Positions 50,924 through 60,810 are shown, counted from the first letter of the stretch. The stretch: DNA of 64,000 bases from Stenotrophomonas africana (GCF_013004645.1 NZ_JABEME010000005.1:246944-310943); one strand, 5' to 3'. Made by a program: numbers and translations. The notes: a model not told the origin generated them from the letters alone.

Positions 50924-53785
50924 ATGAATCACCTGCACCACCGCCCGTTGGCGGTTGCCGTCGCGCTGTGCGTGATGACCCTGGCACCGTTGGGTGCCGC
51001 TGCACAATCCACCACCAACCTGGATGCGGTGGAAGTCACCGGTACCCGCATCAAGCGCGCTGAAGTCGAAGGCCAGGTGCCGATCCAGACGCTGACCCGC
51101 GGTGATATCGAACGCACCGGCCTGACCTCGATCGGCGAAGTCCTTCAACAGCTCACCGGGTCCGGTTCCGCGCTCAACGCCAAGTTCAACTCGTCGGGCA
51201 ACTTCGGCTTCCCGCCGGATGGCAGCGGTGTGGGCGCCGGCTCGGCGCAGGTGGACCTGCGCCATCTGGGGGCCAAGCGCGTGCTGGTGCTGGTCGATGG
51301 CATCCGCTGGGTCAATGAATCGTCGGCGTCCGGTGTGGGCTCGGCCACCGATCTCAATACCATTCCGCTGGCCATCGTCGAGCGCATCGAAGTGCTGGAA
51401 GATGGAGCGTCGTCGCTGTACGGCTCCGATGCCATTGCCGGTGTGGTCAACATCATCACCCGCCGCGATTTCGATGGCGGCCAGGTAACGCTGAACTACG
51501 GTGAATACAGCAAGGGCGACGGCACGCAGAAAGGCGTGGACCTGGCCTGGGGCAAGAGCGGTGACCGCTACAGTCTGTTCCTGGGTGCCAGCTGGACCAA
51601 GCAGGACCCGGTGTTCGCCAAGGACCGCGAGCAGTCGCGCTTCCCGATTCCAGGCACCGGCCTGGCCTTCGGCAGCGGCGGCATTCCACAGGGCCGTTTC
51701 ATGTTCACCGATCCGAACACCGGGGCGGTGCAGAACATCGTGCCCAATACCGGCGTGAGCAACCCGCGTTACGACGGCAGTGCAGGCTGCACGCGCACCG
51801 ATGACTATCACTGCTTCACCACCGCCGACCGCTTCAACTTCGCCGAATACAACATGGTGCTGACGCCGTCGGAGCGTAAAGGCCTGTTCGGCCAGTTCCG
51901 CTTCGACATCACCGACAACGTGCAGTGGTACATCAAGGCGCTGGGCAACCGCCGCGAGTCGACCAACCAGGCCGGTCCCGAGCCGCTGTTCTTCGGCCCC
52001 GATGGCGCCACCGGCAATCCGCTGGCCGACAACATCACCGTGTCTGCACTCAACCCGTACAACCCGTTCGGCTTCGATCTGGTTTCCGGCGACAACATGA
52101 GCCTGATCGGCCGGCGTCCGGTGGAAGGCGGTGCGCGCGTGTTCAAGCAGAAGGTGGATACCACTTACTTCGCCACCGGCCTGGTCGGTGACTTCCATGC
52201 CGCCGACCGCAGCTGGTACTGGGACGTCAACGGCATGTACAGCAAGAACAAGGCCGAACAGACCAACTACGGCAGCTATGACATCTACAAGGTGAACATG
52301 GCGCTGGGCGATCCGGCGGTGTGCGCGGCCACGCCGGGCTGCGTGCCGCTGAACATCTTCGGTGGCGTCGGTTCGATCACCCCGGACATGCTGAAGTGGA
52401 TCCAGCCGGTGGTGCGCGATCGCAGCCAGAACGAGCTGAGCCTGTTCACCGCCAACCTGTCCAGCGAGCTGTTCTCGCTGCCGGCCGGTCCGGTGTCCTT
52501 CGCCACCGGCTTCGAGTACCGCAAGTACAAGGGCTCCTACCAGCCGGATCCGCTGACGGTGATCGGCCACTACAACGGCGTGCCGTCACAGCCGACCTCC
52601 GGTTCCTATGATGTCAACGAGGCCTACCTGGAGTTGAGCGTGCCGATCTTCGCCGATTCCTCGTTCGGCAAGAAACTGGACCTGAGCCTGGCCGGTCGCT
52701 ATTCGGACTACTCCACCTTTGGTGGCGAGTTCACTCCCAAGTACGGCCTGCGCTGGCAGGTGACCGATGACTTCGTGCTGCGCACCACCTACGCCGAGGG
52801 CTTCCGCGCACCGTCGATCGGTGAACTGTACGGCTCGGCGGCACGTGCCGACCTGCAGCTGTTCGACCCGTGCTCGGTGGGCCTGGGCGGCACGCCGCCG
52901 CGTGGCAGCGCGGCCAACTGTGCCACGCTGGGCGTGCCGGCCGGCTTCCAGCAGGCCAACTCGCAGATCTCGGTGACCACCGGCGGCAACCGCGAGCTGG
53001 AGCCGGAACGCTCGCGCAGCTTCAGTGCCGGTTTCGTGTGGAGCCCGTGGTTCGGCAACAACGCCTCGTGGTCGGAGCGCTTCGATGTGGAGGTGACCTT
53101 CTACCGCCATGCCATCGACGGTGCGATCCAGGCGATCAACGCGCAGACCCAGCTGGACCTGTGCGTGGATACGCTGGATCCGATCTACTGCAATGGCATC
53201 ACCCGTGCCAGCACCGGTGCGGTCAGCAGTTTCAACAACCGCCTGACCAACCTGGGGTCGATCAAGACCGATGGCTGGGACGTGGACCTGTTCTGGACCC
53301 TGCCGCAGACCTCCATCGGCCAGTTCAAGCTGAGTTGGAAAAACACCTTCGTCGGGCGTTACGAGGCCACCGGCGCGGCCGGGCAGAAGCAGCCGCAGAA
53401 GCCGGGTGTGGAAGTGGCTGACAGTTCGATTCCGGAATGGACCAGCAATGCCAGCATCGGCTGGACGTTGGACCGCTGGAGTGCCAACTGGACGGTGCGC
53501 CACATCTCCGAGCTGACCGAGAACTGCGGCGATGCTGCGGCCTTCCCGGTGTGCAGCGACCAGGCTGCAGGCACCAACACGCTGTCGGCCACTACCTTCC
53601 ACGACATGCAGGTGGGCTACAAGATCGACTGGATGAAGGGGCTGCAGCTGACAGCTGGCCTGAACAACGTGTTCGACAAGGATCCGCCGATCTGCCTGTC
53701 GTGCTCGTTGAACGGCTACGACGCCTCGACCTACGACATCCCGCGTGGCCGCTACTGGTACCTGCGCGCGGATCTGCGCTTCTGA
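50924..53785 (+). CDS. TonB-dependent receptor
   Basis: A 953-residue outer-membrane receptor with signal peptide ([19 protein letters not shown]), a TonB-box-like [14 protein letters not shown], a plug ([46 protein letters not shown]) and a barrel ending [10 protein letters not shown] with the terminal Phe. This [13 protein letters not shown] group in Xanthomonads usually takes up carbohydrates or peptides. The ligand cannot be told from the sequence. GGAGAGAGAG precedes the ATG at 50924. The 269-base gap upstream holds the promoter; CTTGTTTACAAAGG at about 50842-50855 is palindrome-like. Confidence 0.92.
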   Translation: MNHLHHRPLAVAVALCVMTLAPLGAAAQSTTNLDAVEVTGTRIKRAEVEGQVPIQTLTRGDIERTGLTSIGEVLQQLTGSGSALNAKFNSSGNFGFPPDGSGVGAGSAQVDLRHLGAKRVLVLVDGIRWVNESSASGVGSATDLNTIPLAIVERIEVLEDGASSLYGSDAIAGVVNIITRRDFDGGQVTLNYGEYSKGDGTQKGVDLAWGKSGDRYSLFLGASWTKQDPVFAKDREQSRFPIPGTGLAFGSGGIPQGRFMFTDPNTGAVQNIVPNTGVSNPRYDGSAGCTRTDDYHCFTTADRFNFAEYNMVLTPSERKGLFGQFRFDITDNVQWYIKALGNRRESTNQAGPEPLFFGPDGATGNPLADNITVSALNPYNPFGFDLVSGDNMSLIGRRPVEGGARVFKQKVDTTYFATGLVGDFHAADRSWYWDVNGMYSKNKAEQTNYGSYDIYKVNMALGDPAVCAATPGCVPLNIFGGVGSITPDMLKWIQPVVRDRSQNELSLFTANLSSELFSLPAGPVSFATGFEYRKYKGSYQPDPLTVIGHYNGVPSQPTSGSYDVNEAYLELSVPIFADSSFGKKLDLSLAGRYSDYSTFGGEFTPKYGLRWQVTDDFVLRTTYAEGFRAPSIGELYGSAARADLQLFDPCSVGLGGTPPRGSAANCATLGVPAGFQQANSQISVTTGGNRELEPERSRSFSAGFVWSPWFGNNASWSERFDVEVTFYRHAIDGAIQAINAQTQLDLCVDTLDPIYCNGITRASTGAVSSFNNRLTNLGSIKTDGWDVDLFWTLPQTSIGQFKLSWKNTFVGRYEATGAAGQKQPQKPGVEVADSSIPEWTSNASIGWTLDRWSANWTVRHISELTENCGDAAAFPVCSDQAAGTNTLSATTFHDMQVGYKIDWMKGLQLTAGLNNVFDKDPPICLSCSLNGYDASTYDIPRGRYWYLRADLRF

Positions 53786-53829
53786 TGAAGGTGCGGCGCC
53801 GGGCTCGGTCCGGCGCCAGCCTTGCTGGT

Positions 53830-53886
53830 GTAGAGCCGAGCCCACGCTCGGCTGATTCTCTGAGCCGAGCATGGGCTCGGCTCTAC
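53830..53886. repeat. SMAG-type palindrome pair
   Basis: GTAG (53830) to CTAC (53886); arms GCCGAGCCCACGCTCGGC and its inverted copy. Between two converging receptor genes. Confidence 0.87.
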
Positions 53887-53916
53887 AGGTGCGGGGCGAT
53901 CGTGCCCCGCGCCTGC

Positions 53917-56079
53917 TCAGAACGCCCAGGTGAACGTCAGCGAGCCGTTGCGGCCATCACCGAACGCGCCGTAGCCGTTGATCTGCGACAGGTACTTCTT
54001 GTCCAGCAGGTTGTTGAGGTTGGCCTGCACGCTGAACTCCGGCGAGATGCGGTAGCGCACGAAGGCGCTGACCAGTGCATAGCCGCTCTGCTCGATGCGG
54101 CCGTAGGCCGGCACCGGATAGTAGATGCGGTTCTGCCAGTTGGCACCGCCACCGACGGTCAGTGCCTGTAGCGACTGCGGGGTGTAGCTGGTGAACAGCT
54201 TCAGCGCGGTCTGCGGCAGGTTGGTATTGATGTCGGCACCGTTGATGTCCTTGGCCACGTAGCGCGACGCACCGAAGGTGGCATTCCAGCCCGGGGCCAG
54301 TTCACCGTTCAGCTCGAACTCGAAGCCACGGCTGACCGTGCCACGCGTGGCGCGGTAGGCGGTTTCGCCGCCGGTACCGCCGATGACCGGCTCACCGGTG
54401 GACTGGCCGACATTGTCCTGTTCGATGCGGAACACGGCCAGCGAGGCGTTCAGGCGGTTGTCGAACCAGGCACCCTTGACGCCCACTTCGTAGCTCTTGC
54501 CATCGACCGGATCGAGATAGCTGCCGTTGCGGTCCTTCAGCGTCTGCGGCTGGAAGATTTCGGTGTAGCTGGCGTAGGTCGAGTAGGTGTCGTTGATGTC
54601 GAACACCAGGCCGGCATACGGCGTGGTGACCTTGTGCGCGCGGTCGGCGCCTTCGCCTTCGCTCTTCCAGTCGGTGTAGCGGGCGCCGATGATCAGCTTC
54701 AGCGGATCGGCCAGCGACAGGCGTGCGGCGGCGTAACCGGCCTTCTGGGTGATGGTGCCTTCGCTGGCCAGTGCCAGCGGGTTCCAGTTTGGCTCGCTGA
54801 TGTTGCCAGTCCAGTTCAGATAGCTGGCGAACGGGTCCCAGGTCTGGCCCGCGCCACCCACCTGGTAGTCGCCGAAGTTGGCGTATTCGCGCTTGTTGTA
54901 GCTCAGGCCGGCCATGAACTGGTGCTCGCGGCCGAACAGCTGGAACGGACCGTCGACATAGCCGTCCACGCCGGTGACCTTGCGCTCGGTGTTGTAGAAG
55001 CCCGCCGAGGGCGAGATGCCCGCGCCGGTGGTCTTGTCGAAGTACGACGCGCCGCTGGTCCAGTCGTTGTAGGCCGGGTAGAACAGCTTGTCGTCGGCCT
55101 TGGTCTCATCGTGGGTGGCGCCGACCTTGAACTTCCAGCCATTGCTGAAGGCATGCTGCAGGGTGGCGAAGGCGCGCTTGCTGGTGGTATCCCAGTAGGT
55201 CCAGTTCGGGCTGGCGTTGAAAGATTCGTCGTAGCCCGTGCGCGAGCCATCAGAGTACAGCATCGGGAAGCCGCCCCAGGTCGCACCATTGGCGCGCTTC
55301 TGCTGGTAGTCGTAGCCCACGCTCAGCTGGGTATCCGGGGTCAGGTCGGCGTCGATGACGGCGTAGCCCAGCGTCTTGCGCTGGTTGTAGCGGTCCATCT
55401 GGCCGTCGGTATCCAGGTAGCTGCCGATCACGCGGCCACGCACGCTGCCGCTGGCGTTGAGCGCGCTACCCACGTCAACGGTGGTGCGGGTACGGCCCCA
55501 GCTGCCCACGTTCACCGAGACGCTGCCGGCCAGCTCGGCGCTGTCGGCATGCTTGCGCACCAGGTTCACCGACGCTGACGGATTGCCGGCGCCGCTGAGC
55601 AGGCCGGTGGCACCGCGCACCACTTCCACGCGGTCATACAGCGCCAGATCCAGGCCGGAATCGCCGTAGCTCCAGTTCTGCACCATCTGCGTCGGCAGGC
55701 CATCGAACTGGTAGGCATCGATGTAGAAGCCGCGTGCGTAGAACTCCGTGCGCTCGCTGTCGGACTGGGTGCTGGTTACGCCGGTGGTATTGGCCAGCAC
55801 GTCGATGATGTCGTCCAGCTTCTGATCTTCGATGCGCTGGTGGCTGATGATGCTGACCGACTGCGGGATTTCGCGCGGCGCCAGGTCGAAGCGGGTACCG
55901 GCCGAGGTGCGGCGCACCGAATAGCCTTCGGCACGCTCGCCCTTCACCACCACCTTGTCCAACGTGGTCGGGTCGGCGGCGGTGTCGGCGAAGGCGGCCG
56001 GGGCCACGGCGCAGAGAACGGCGAGCACGGCAACGGACAGCCGCTGCGGCTGCAGGGTACGGAAGGCGGGACGGGTCAT
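53917..56079 (-). CDS. TonB-dependent siderophore receptor (FpvA/FhuE-like)
   Basis: A 720-residue receptor. The signal peptide LSVAVLAVLCAVAPAAFA is followed by TTLDKVVVKGERAEGYSV and the plug with APREIPQSVSIISHQRIEDQ, which is the usual start of ferric siderophore receptors, then RGFYIDAYQFDGLPTQ and YDRVEVVRGATGLLSGAGNP. It ends NGSLTFTWAF. These receptors import ferric hydroxamate or pyoverdine-like complexes. A Fur-like palindrome lies about 115 bases upstream. The ATG at 56079 is preferred to one 12 codons earlier. Confidence 0.92.
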   Translation of the reverse strand: MTRPAFRTLQPQRLSVAVLAVLCAVAPAAFADTAADPTTLDKVVVKGERAEGYSVRRTSAGTRFDLAPREIPQSVSIISHQRIEDQKLDDIIDVLANTTGVTSTQSDSERTEFYARGFYIDAYQFDGLPTQMVQNWSYGDSGLDLALYDRVEVVRGATGLLSGAGNPSASVNLVRKHADSAELAGSVSVNVGSWGRTRTTVDVGSALNASGSVRGRVIGSYLDTDGQMDRYNQRKTLGYAVIDADLTPDTQLSVGYDYQQKRANGATWGGFPMLYSDGSRTGYDESFNASPNWTYWDTTSKRAFATLQHAFSNGWKFKVGATHDETKADDKLFYPAYNDWTSGASYFDKTTGAGISPSAGFYNTERKVTGVDGYVDGPFQLFGREHQFMAGLSYNKREYANFGDYQVGGAGQTWDPFASYLNWTGNISEPNWNPLALASEGTITQKAGYAAARLSLADPLKLIIGARYTDWKSEGEGADRAHKVTTPYAGLVFDINDTYSTYASYTEIFQPQTLKDRNGSYLDPVDGKSYEVGVKGAWFDNRLNASLAVFRIEQDNVGQSTGEPVIGGTGGETAYRATRGTVSRGFEFELNGELAPGWNATFGASRYVAKDINGADINTNLPQTALKLFTSYTPQSLQALTVGGGANWQNRIYYPVPAYGRIEQSGYALVSAFVRYRISPEFSVQANLNNLLDKKYLSQINGYGAFGDGRNGSLTFTWAF

Positions 56080-56191
56080 GGGGGTCCTGGACGAGCACGC
56101 GCGTTCGGCCGTCATCCAGGAGGCGATGCGCTACGGGTAGGGGAAGGGCGGGCAGGCCGTCCTGGCACCACCGGAAACGAGAGAAATGGTA

Positions 56192-56210
56192 ATACGAACT
56201 ATTCCTATTT
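56192..56210. promoter_or_regulatory. Fur-box-like palindrome
   Basis: AATACGAA-CTA-TTCCTATT: seven of eight arm positions are complementary, giving a 19-bp AT-rich inverted repeat in a GC-rich genome. Its 19-bp span is that of a Fur box, although the match to GATAATGATAATCATTATC is only partial. The next start is the siderophore receptor gene. Confidence 0.45.
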
Positions 56211-56251
56211 ACAAATCATGAGCAGATCGGTCCGCGGGTACGCGGTGGCGG

Positions 56252-56803
56252 TCAGTGCAGCAATGGCAGCGGATCGCGGGGGCCGTTCGAGCCGTAGATG
56301 CCCCAGTGCAGGTGCGGCGGTGTGCCTTTGGCGTTGCCGCTGTCGCCGACATGGCCGAGCAGATCGCCGGGCTGCACCACCTGGCCGCGTGCCAGGCCGT
56401 CGGCCCAGTTCTCCAGATGCGCGTAGTAGTAGCGTTCGCGTCCGGGCCCGATCACCCACACCTGGCGGCCGCCGAGCCCGCGCTCGCTGACATCCGCGAC
56501 GACACCGGCCGTGGCGCTGCGCACTGGCGTGCCGCGCTTGGCGAAGATGTCGATGCCGGCGTGGGAGCGGTCGCGGCCACGTGGCGCACCGAAGGTATCG
56601 GCGATCTGGCGTGGCCGCACGCCGTCCACCGGCACCGGCAGTTGCGTGGCCGGCGGCATACGAGAGAGTGTCCACAGCAGTTTCGGTGCAGCGGCCCATG
56701 GGCTGTTCCACAGCGTCATCGCGGCGACGAGGGCGATGGCCAGCCACAGGCTGCGCAGCAACCAGCGGCGAAGGTGGTGGGCAGGGGAGGGCGGTGTACT
56801 CAT
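56252..56803 (-). CDS. M23-family peptidase
   Basis: A 183-residue membrane-anchored or secreted protein with an N-terminal hydrophobic helix (LLRSLWLAIALVAAMTLW) and a LytM/M23 metalloendopeptidase domain. Zinc ligands are expected in SHAGIDIF (His, Asp) and the HxH of TPPHLHWGIY; YYYAHLENW supplies the remaining conserved His. RQIADTFGAPRGRDR is the normal domain start. Such enzymes cut peptidoglycan cross-bridges or activate other hydrolases. Confidence 0.88.
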   Translation of the reverse strand: MSTPPSPAHHLRRWLLRSLWLAIALVAAMTLWNSPWAAAPKLLWTLSRMPPATQLPVPVDGVRPRQIADTFGAPRGRDRSHAGIDIFAKRGTPVRSATAGVVADVSERGLGGRQVWVIGPGRERYYYAHLENWADGLARGQVVQPGDLLGHVGDSGNAKGTPPHLHWGIYGSNGPRDPLPLLH

Positions 56804-56813
56804 GGTTTCGAAG

Positions 56814-56884
56814 TGTAGAGTCGAGCCACGCCCGACTGCTTCAGCTTTGCGGTCAAAAGGCAGTCGAGCATGGCTCGACGCTAC
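56814..56884. repeat. SMAG-type palindrome pair
   Basis: GTAG (56814) to CTAC (56884), arms GTCGAGCCACGCCCGAC and GTCGAGCATGGCTCGAC. The terminal CTA provides the stop codon of the Lrp gene. Confidence 0.86.
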
Positions 56885-57363
56885 AGAGCCGGTGTCAGCG
56901 GGACTTCGAAACTCCGCTTCAACGTGCCCAGTGCCACCGAGGTGCGGAAGCGCTCGATGTTGTCATCGCCACCGAACAGGCGCTCGGTGATCGCCTCGTA
57001 CTCCTCCATCGACGCCGCCGAAAGTAGCAGCAGGAAATCGCCATCGCCGGTGATCGAGTAGCACTGCTGCACGGCCGGGTCGTCCTGCACGCGGCGCTTG
57101 AACGGCGCCACGCGTTCGCGCTGCTCGCTGACCACGCGCACCTCCACGATGATGGTCAGCGGTCGCCCGACCTTGGCTGCAGCGACCACCGCCACATTGG
57201 CTGCGATCACGCCGCTGTCCTGCAGGCGCTTGATGCGGCGCTGCACAGCCGGGGTGGACAGGTGCACGGTCTCGGCGATTTCGCGCTGCGGCAGGGTGTT
57301 GTCCCGCTGCAGCAGGTCGAGGATGGCGCGATCAAAGCTGTCGAGCACGGGGGCGGTGGCCAT
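56881..57363 (-). CDS. Lrp/AsnC-family transcriptional regulator
   Basis: A 160-residue regulator. The N-terminal winged helix-turn-helix (FDRAILDLLQRDNTLPQREI, LSTPAVQRRIKRLQDSGVI) precedes a RAM/ACT ligand-binding domain (VEVRVVSEQRERVAPFKRRV, QQCYSITGDGDFLLLLSA). It is divergent from an EamA amino-acid exporter gene, a common pairing in which the regulator senses the exported amino acid. The stop TAG is part of the SMAG repeat, so the C-terminus is set by the repeat. Confidence 0.9.
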   Translation of the reverse strand: MATAPVLDSFDRAILDLLQRDNTLPQREIAETVHLSTPAVQRRIKRLQDSGVIAANVAVVAAAKVGRPLTIIVEVRVVSEQRERVAPFKRRVQDDPAVQQCYSITGDGDFLLLLSAASMEEYEAITERLFGGDDNIERFRTSVALGTLKRSFEVPLTPAL

Positions 57364-57435
57364 GGCGAGCAGAAGTTGCACGAACGGGCTGTCAATTGAG
57401 CCAAGTGCTCGGCGCCGGCGCAATAGACTTTGCCC

Positions 57436-58305
57436 ATGCAGACCTCACGACTCGCGCCGATGTTGCCGGCGCTGGCGGTGCTTGGCTCGGTCACCTCGCT
57501 GGCCATCGGCACCTCCTACGCAAAACACCTGTTCCCGCTGATCGGCGCCCAGGGCACCAGCGCGCTGCGCGTGGGCTTCTCGGCGCTGTTGCTGCTGCTG
57601 TTCTGGCGGCCGTGGCGCTGGAAGACCAGCCGCGTGGATGCGATCACCATCCTGCGCTACGGGCTCACTCTGGGGCTGATGAACCTGCTGTTCTACATGG
57701 CCCTGCGCACGATTCCCTTCGGCATCGCGGTGGCCATCGAGTTCACCGGGCCGCTGACGGTGGCGATGCTGTCATCACGACGCCCGATCGATTTCCTCTG
57801 GGTAGGCTGCGCGGCGGTGGGGCTGCTGTTGCTCCTGCCGATCGGCGGTGGCCCCGCGCTGGACCCGGCCGGCGTGCTGTACGCGATGGGCGCTGCGGCC
57901 TGCTGGGGCCTGTACATCGTGTTCGGCAAGCGTGCTGGCCATCTGCACGCCGGGCATTCGGTCTCGCTGGGGCTGCTGGCCGCGTCGCTGGTGGTGGTAC
58001 CGGTGGGCGTGTTGCATGCCGGTGCCGCGCTGCTCGACCCGAAGATCCTGGCGGCGGGCCTGCTGGTGGCACTGGTGTCCAGCGCGATCCCGATGTCGCT
58101 GGAAATGATGGCGCTCAAGCGCCTGCCGAAGGAGACCTTCGGCATCCTGATCAGCATGGAACCGGCGGTGGCCGCGTTGTGGGCGATGCTGCTGCTGCAC
58201 GAGCACCTGCATGGATTGCAGTGGCTGGCGATCGGCTGCACGGTGCTGGCCTCGGTGGGCAGCACGATGACCGCGCGGCGGTTGAAGGTACCGGTTACCG
58301 CCTGA
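57436..58305 (+). CDS. EamA/RhtA-type amino-acid exporter
   Basis: A 289-residue transporter with ten predicted helices in two EamA repeats. SLAIGTSYAKHLFPLIGAQGT, IPFGIAVAIEFTGPLTVA and GILISMEPAVAALWAMLLL are the RhtA-like signatures; RhtA exports threonine and homoserine. The ATG at 57436 is taken rather than TTG at 57430. The divergent Lrp-type regulator suggests induction by an amino acid. The 72-base gap between the two starts holds both promoters. Confidence 0.87.
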   Translation: MQTSRLAPMLPALAVLGSVTSLAIGTSYAKHLFPLIGAQGTSALRVGFSALLLLLFWRPWRWKTSRVDAITILRYGLTLGLMNLLFYMALRTIPFGIAVAIEFTGPLTVAMLSSRRPIDFLWVGCAAVGLLLLLPIGGGPALDPAGVLYAMGAAACWGLYIVFGKRAGHLHAGHSVSLGLLAASLVVVPVGVLHAGAALLDPKILAAGLLVALVSSAIPMSLEMMALKRLPKETFGILISMEPAVAALWAMLLLHEHLHGLQWLAIGCTVLASVGSTMTARRLKVPVTA

Positions 58306-58307
58306 AA

Positions 58308-58398
58308 AAAGGGACGGAGGGGATTAAGTCGTTTATGCCCTGATTTAGGGGGCGCCAGGCGGCGGCCGGCGCGAAGCGTGCGGACCAACGGTCCGCAC
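58308..58398. repeat. Dispersed 21-bp motif, copy 2, and GTGCGGACC palindrome
   Basis: GGGACGGAGGGGATTAAGTCG at 58311-58331 is the exact inverse of 13819-13839. GTGCGGACC-AAC-GGTCCGCAC lies at 58378-58398, as at 11289. Runs of A before the first motif could make it act as a terminator for the exporter gene. Confidence 0.75.
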
Positions 58399-58414
58399 CT
58401 ACCGGGGCGGCGGT

Positions 58415-59182
58415 TCAGCGCAGGGCGTCGGCCGGGACGTCGATCTGCATCGCCAGCGCGAGGTGATCGGAGAACGCGGCCGGCACAGCTTCAACGGTGC
58501 GGGTCTGCAGGCCGCTGCTGACCAGGATGTGGTCGATGGCGCGGTCGGGGCGCCAGCTGGGGAAGGTCGGTACGATGCAGCCCGGGGGCTGCAGCCGGGT
58601 CTTCTGGTACAGCACCTGCATTTCCGGGCGCTCGGCCAGGCAGTTGAAGTCGCCCATCAGCACTGCGTTGGGGTGGTCGGACAGCAGCTCGGCGATGAAG
58701 CCCAGCTGTGACATCCGCGAGCCCGCGCCCAGCGACAGATGGGCAACTGCCACCGCCAGACCATCGGCACCCTCGCCGAACTTGGCCAGCAGCACGCCGC
58801 GCCCGCCGATGCGGCCGGGCAGGGCGTGGTCCTGCACTTCCACCGGTTCCAGCTTGCTCAGCAGGCCATTGGCGCTGGAGGCGACCCCGCCCATGCGCCG
58901 GTTCGGCTGATGGCTCCAGTAGTTGAAGCCGGCACGCTGGGCCAGGTAGTGGGTCTGGTTGGTGAAGCCCGAGCGCAGGCTGCCCGGGTCGGCCTCCTGC
59001 AGGCCGACGATGTCATGGTCGCGCGCCAAGGTGGCGATCGCGTCAAGGCTGCTGCGCTTGCGACCCGCCGGCAGCGCATGTGACCAGCTGCGGGTCACAT
59101 AGTCGCTGTAGCGGCGGGTACTTGAGCCGGCCTGGATGTTGGCCGTCAGCAAGCGCAGGGTCCGTGTACGGGGGGAATTCAC
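58415..59182 (-). CDS. Endonuclease/exonuclease/phosphatase-family protein
   Basis: A 255-residue EEP-fold metal-dependent hydrolase. LRLLTANIQAG holds the metal-binding Asn, DIVGLQEADPG the catalytic Glu, AVAHLSLGAGSR the His region, VLMGDFNCLAE the Asp-x-Asn and FSDHLALAMQI the terminal Asp-His. No signal peptide is visible, so it is likely cytosolic. Members act on nucleic acids, sphingomyelin or inositol phosphates; the substrate here is unknown. It lies between the EamA exporter and dsbA genes. Confidence 0.87.
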   Translation of the reverse strand: MNSPRTRTLRLLTANIQAGSSTRRYSDYVTRSWSHALPAGRKRSSLDAIATLARDHDIVGLQEADPGSLRSGFTNQTHYLAQRAGFNYWSHQPNRRMGGVASSANGLLSKLEPVEVQDHALPGRIGGRGVLLAKFGEGADGLAVAVAHLSLGAGSRMSQLGFIAELLSDHPNAVLMGDFNCLAERPEMQVLYQKTRLQPPGCIVPTFPSWRPDRAIDHILVSSGLQTRTVEAVPAAFSDHLALAMQIDVPADALR

Positions 59183-59205
59183 GGCCGGGAAACGCTTCTC
59201 TTGGA

Positions 59206-60036
59206 TCAGTGAGCCTGGGCCGCACCGCGTTCGCGGGCGATCAGGTGGTCGGCGATGCGCAGCATGTCCGGGAAGCTCTTGCCCTTCACCAGGTACTTGC
59301 CGTTGACGATGATCGATGGGGTGCCGCTGATCTGGCTGCGCTGCGCGAACTGCTTGGCCGAGTTGGTCTTGGCATTCACCGCGAAGCTGCCCATGGTGGC
59401 GGCGAACTGCTTCGGATCCACGCCGTAGGCACCGTAGAACTTGGCGATGTCTTCGACCGAATCACGGCCGCGCTCGCCCTTCAGGGTCTTCTGCGAGTGG
59501 ATGGCGGCGTACAGCGCTTCGTGGGTCTTCTCCTGCACGCCCAGGGTCTGCGCGGCGTAGAAGGCACGGGCGTAGTCATCCCAGGTGCCGCCGAACATGG
59601 CCGGCACGTAGACGAAGTTCACGTCGCTCGGCAGGCCGGCCTTCCACGGGCCGACCAGCGGCTGGAACGCGGCGCAGGCCGGGCAGACGTAGCCGAAGAT
59701 CTCGGTCACTTCGATCTTGCCGGCGGCCGGCTGGAACGGCTGGCCGTTCGGGATCACCTGGTAGTCAGCGCCTTCCACCGGGGCCGGGCCGGTCAGTGCG
59801 GCGGTGGTCGGGGCCGGTGCAGCGGCCGGTGCCGCTTCAGTCGCGGCCTTCTCGCCTTCGGCAGCGGCCGGGGCAGCGCCCTCGGCGCCAGCGGCAGGCG
59901 CAGCCGGTTCGGTGGTGGCCGGCGCGGCCGCCGGTTCGGCCGGAGCCGCAGAGGTGTTGGCGGTGCCATCGTCGGCCTTGCAGGCGGCCAGGATCGGCAG
60001 CAGCGCTGCGAGTGCGAGGGCGTAACGGATCTTCAT
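59206..60036 (-). CDS. dsbA: DsbA-type thiol:disulfide oxidoreductase, lipoprotein with Ala/Pro linker
   Basis: A 276-residue periplasmic oxidoreductase. The lipobox LPILAAC makes C19 the lipidated residue. About 65 residues of Ala/Pro/Glu-rich linker follow, then the thioredoxin-like DsbA fold with active site CPAC (C118, C121) and the cis-Pro loop SGTPSIIVNGKY. The linker would let the catalytic domain reach through the periplasm, which is unusual for DsbA. It introduces disulfides into exported proteins. A second dsbA gene lies 106 bases upstream on the same strand. Confidence 0.92.
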   Translation of the reverse strand: MKIRYALALAALLPILAACKADDGTANTSAAPAEPAAAPATTEPAAPAAGAEGAAPAAAEGEKAATEAAPAAAPAPTTAALTGPAPVEGADYQVIPNGQPFQPAAGKIEVTEIFGYVCPACAAFQPLVGPWKAGLPSDVNFVYVPAMFGGTWDDYARAFYAAQTLGVQEKTHEALYAAIHSQKTLKGERGRDSVEDIAKFYGAYGVDPKQFAATMGSFAVNAKTNSAKQFAQRSQISGTPSIIVNGKYLVKGKSFPDMLRIADHLIARERGAAQAH

Positions 60037-60142
60037 GGAAACGTCTCCAGCATCTGGAAAGGTGGGGCCGGCGTCAGGCGCCGGCCAGAGGGAAATGATG
60101 ACATGCGGCGGCGACAGCGCCGTGTCGATGGTGGGCGTTGGT

Positions 60143-60793
60143 TCAGCGGCCGCGGGCGGCGCGGGCCTGGGCGATCAGCGCCGAGGCGATGCGCAGCTGG
60201 TCGTCGAAGCTGTTGCCACGCACCAGGTACTGGCCGTTGATGATGATCGCCGGGGTGCCCGGAATCCTGGTGCGCTGGGCGAACGCGCGGGCGGCGTCGA
60301 CCTTCTTCTGTACGGCGTCGCCGCGCAGGGCCTGCAGATAACGGTCCGGGGTCACGCCGTAGGCCTTGTAGAAGGTGGCGAGCTCATCGGCCGAGACGTT
60401 CTGCATCGGCAGCGAGCCGTCCTCGTGCAGGGCCTTGAACACGGCCGCGTGGCTGCGCTTGGCCACGCCGACTTCGTCGGCGGCGTAGTAGGCCAGGGCC
60501 CAGGCGTCCCAGGCGCCGCCGAAGGCCGCCGGAACCGGGGTGAAGCGCACGTCGGCCGGCAGCTTGGCCGCCCAGGCTTCCAGCTGCGGTTCGAAATGGG
60601 CGCAGTGCGGGCAGGTGTAGCCGAAGACCTCGACCACCTCGATCTTGCCGGCCAGCGGCTGGAACGGGCCCGGCTGGGCGATGCGCTCGTAGTCTTTGCC
60701 CTCGACCAGCGGGGCATTGGCGGGGGTTGCGGCGCAGGCCACCAGCGGCAGCAGCACCAGCACGGACAACAGCAGGCGGGAAATCAACCTCAT
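60143..60793 (-). CDS. dsbA: DsbA-type thiol:disulfide oxidoreductase, lipoprotein
   Basis: A 216-residue paralogue with the standard CPHC active site (C61, C64), lipobox LPLVAC (C20) and cis-Pro PGTPAIIINGQY. It has no linker, so it is the minimal form. The two proteins are clearly homologous (for example VEGKDYERI / VEGADYQVI, FQPLAGKIEV / FQPAAGKIEV), so the pair arose by duplication. A GC-rich hairpin lies between the two genes. The ATG at 60793 follows GGAG within 15 bases. Confidence 0.92.
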   Translation of the reverse strand: MRLISRLLLSVLVLLPLVACAATPANAPLVEGKDYERIAQPGPFQPLAGKIEVVEVFGYTCPHCAHFEPQLEAWAAKLPADVRFTPVPAAFGGAWDAWALAYYAADEVGVAKRSHAAVFKALHEDGSLPMQNVSADELATFYKAYGVTPDRYLQALRGDAVQKKVDAARAFAQRTRIPGTPAIIINGQYLVRGNSFDDQLRIASALIAQARAARGR

Positions 60794-60810
60794 CGACACG
60801 CATCTCCGTT

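Noticed and set aside
57396..58343. Alternative frame over the EamA gene
   Set aside because: It is a frame-shifted shadow of the transporter with Arg/Gly-rich composition.
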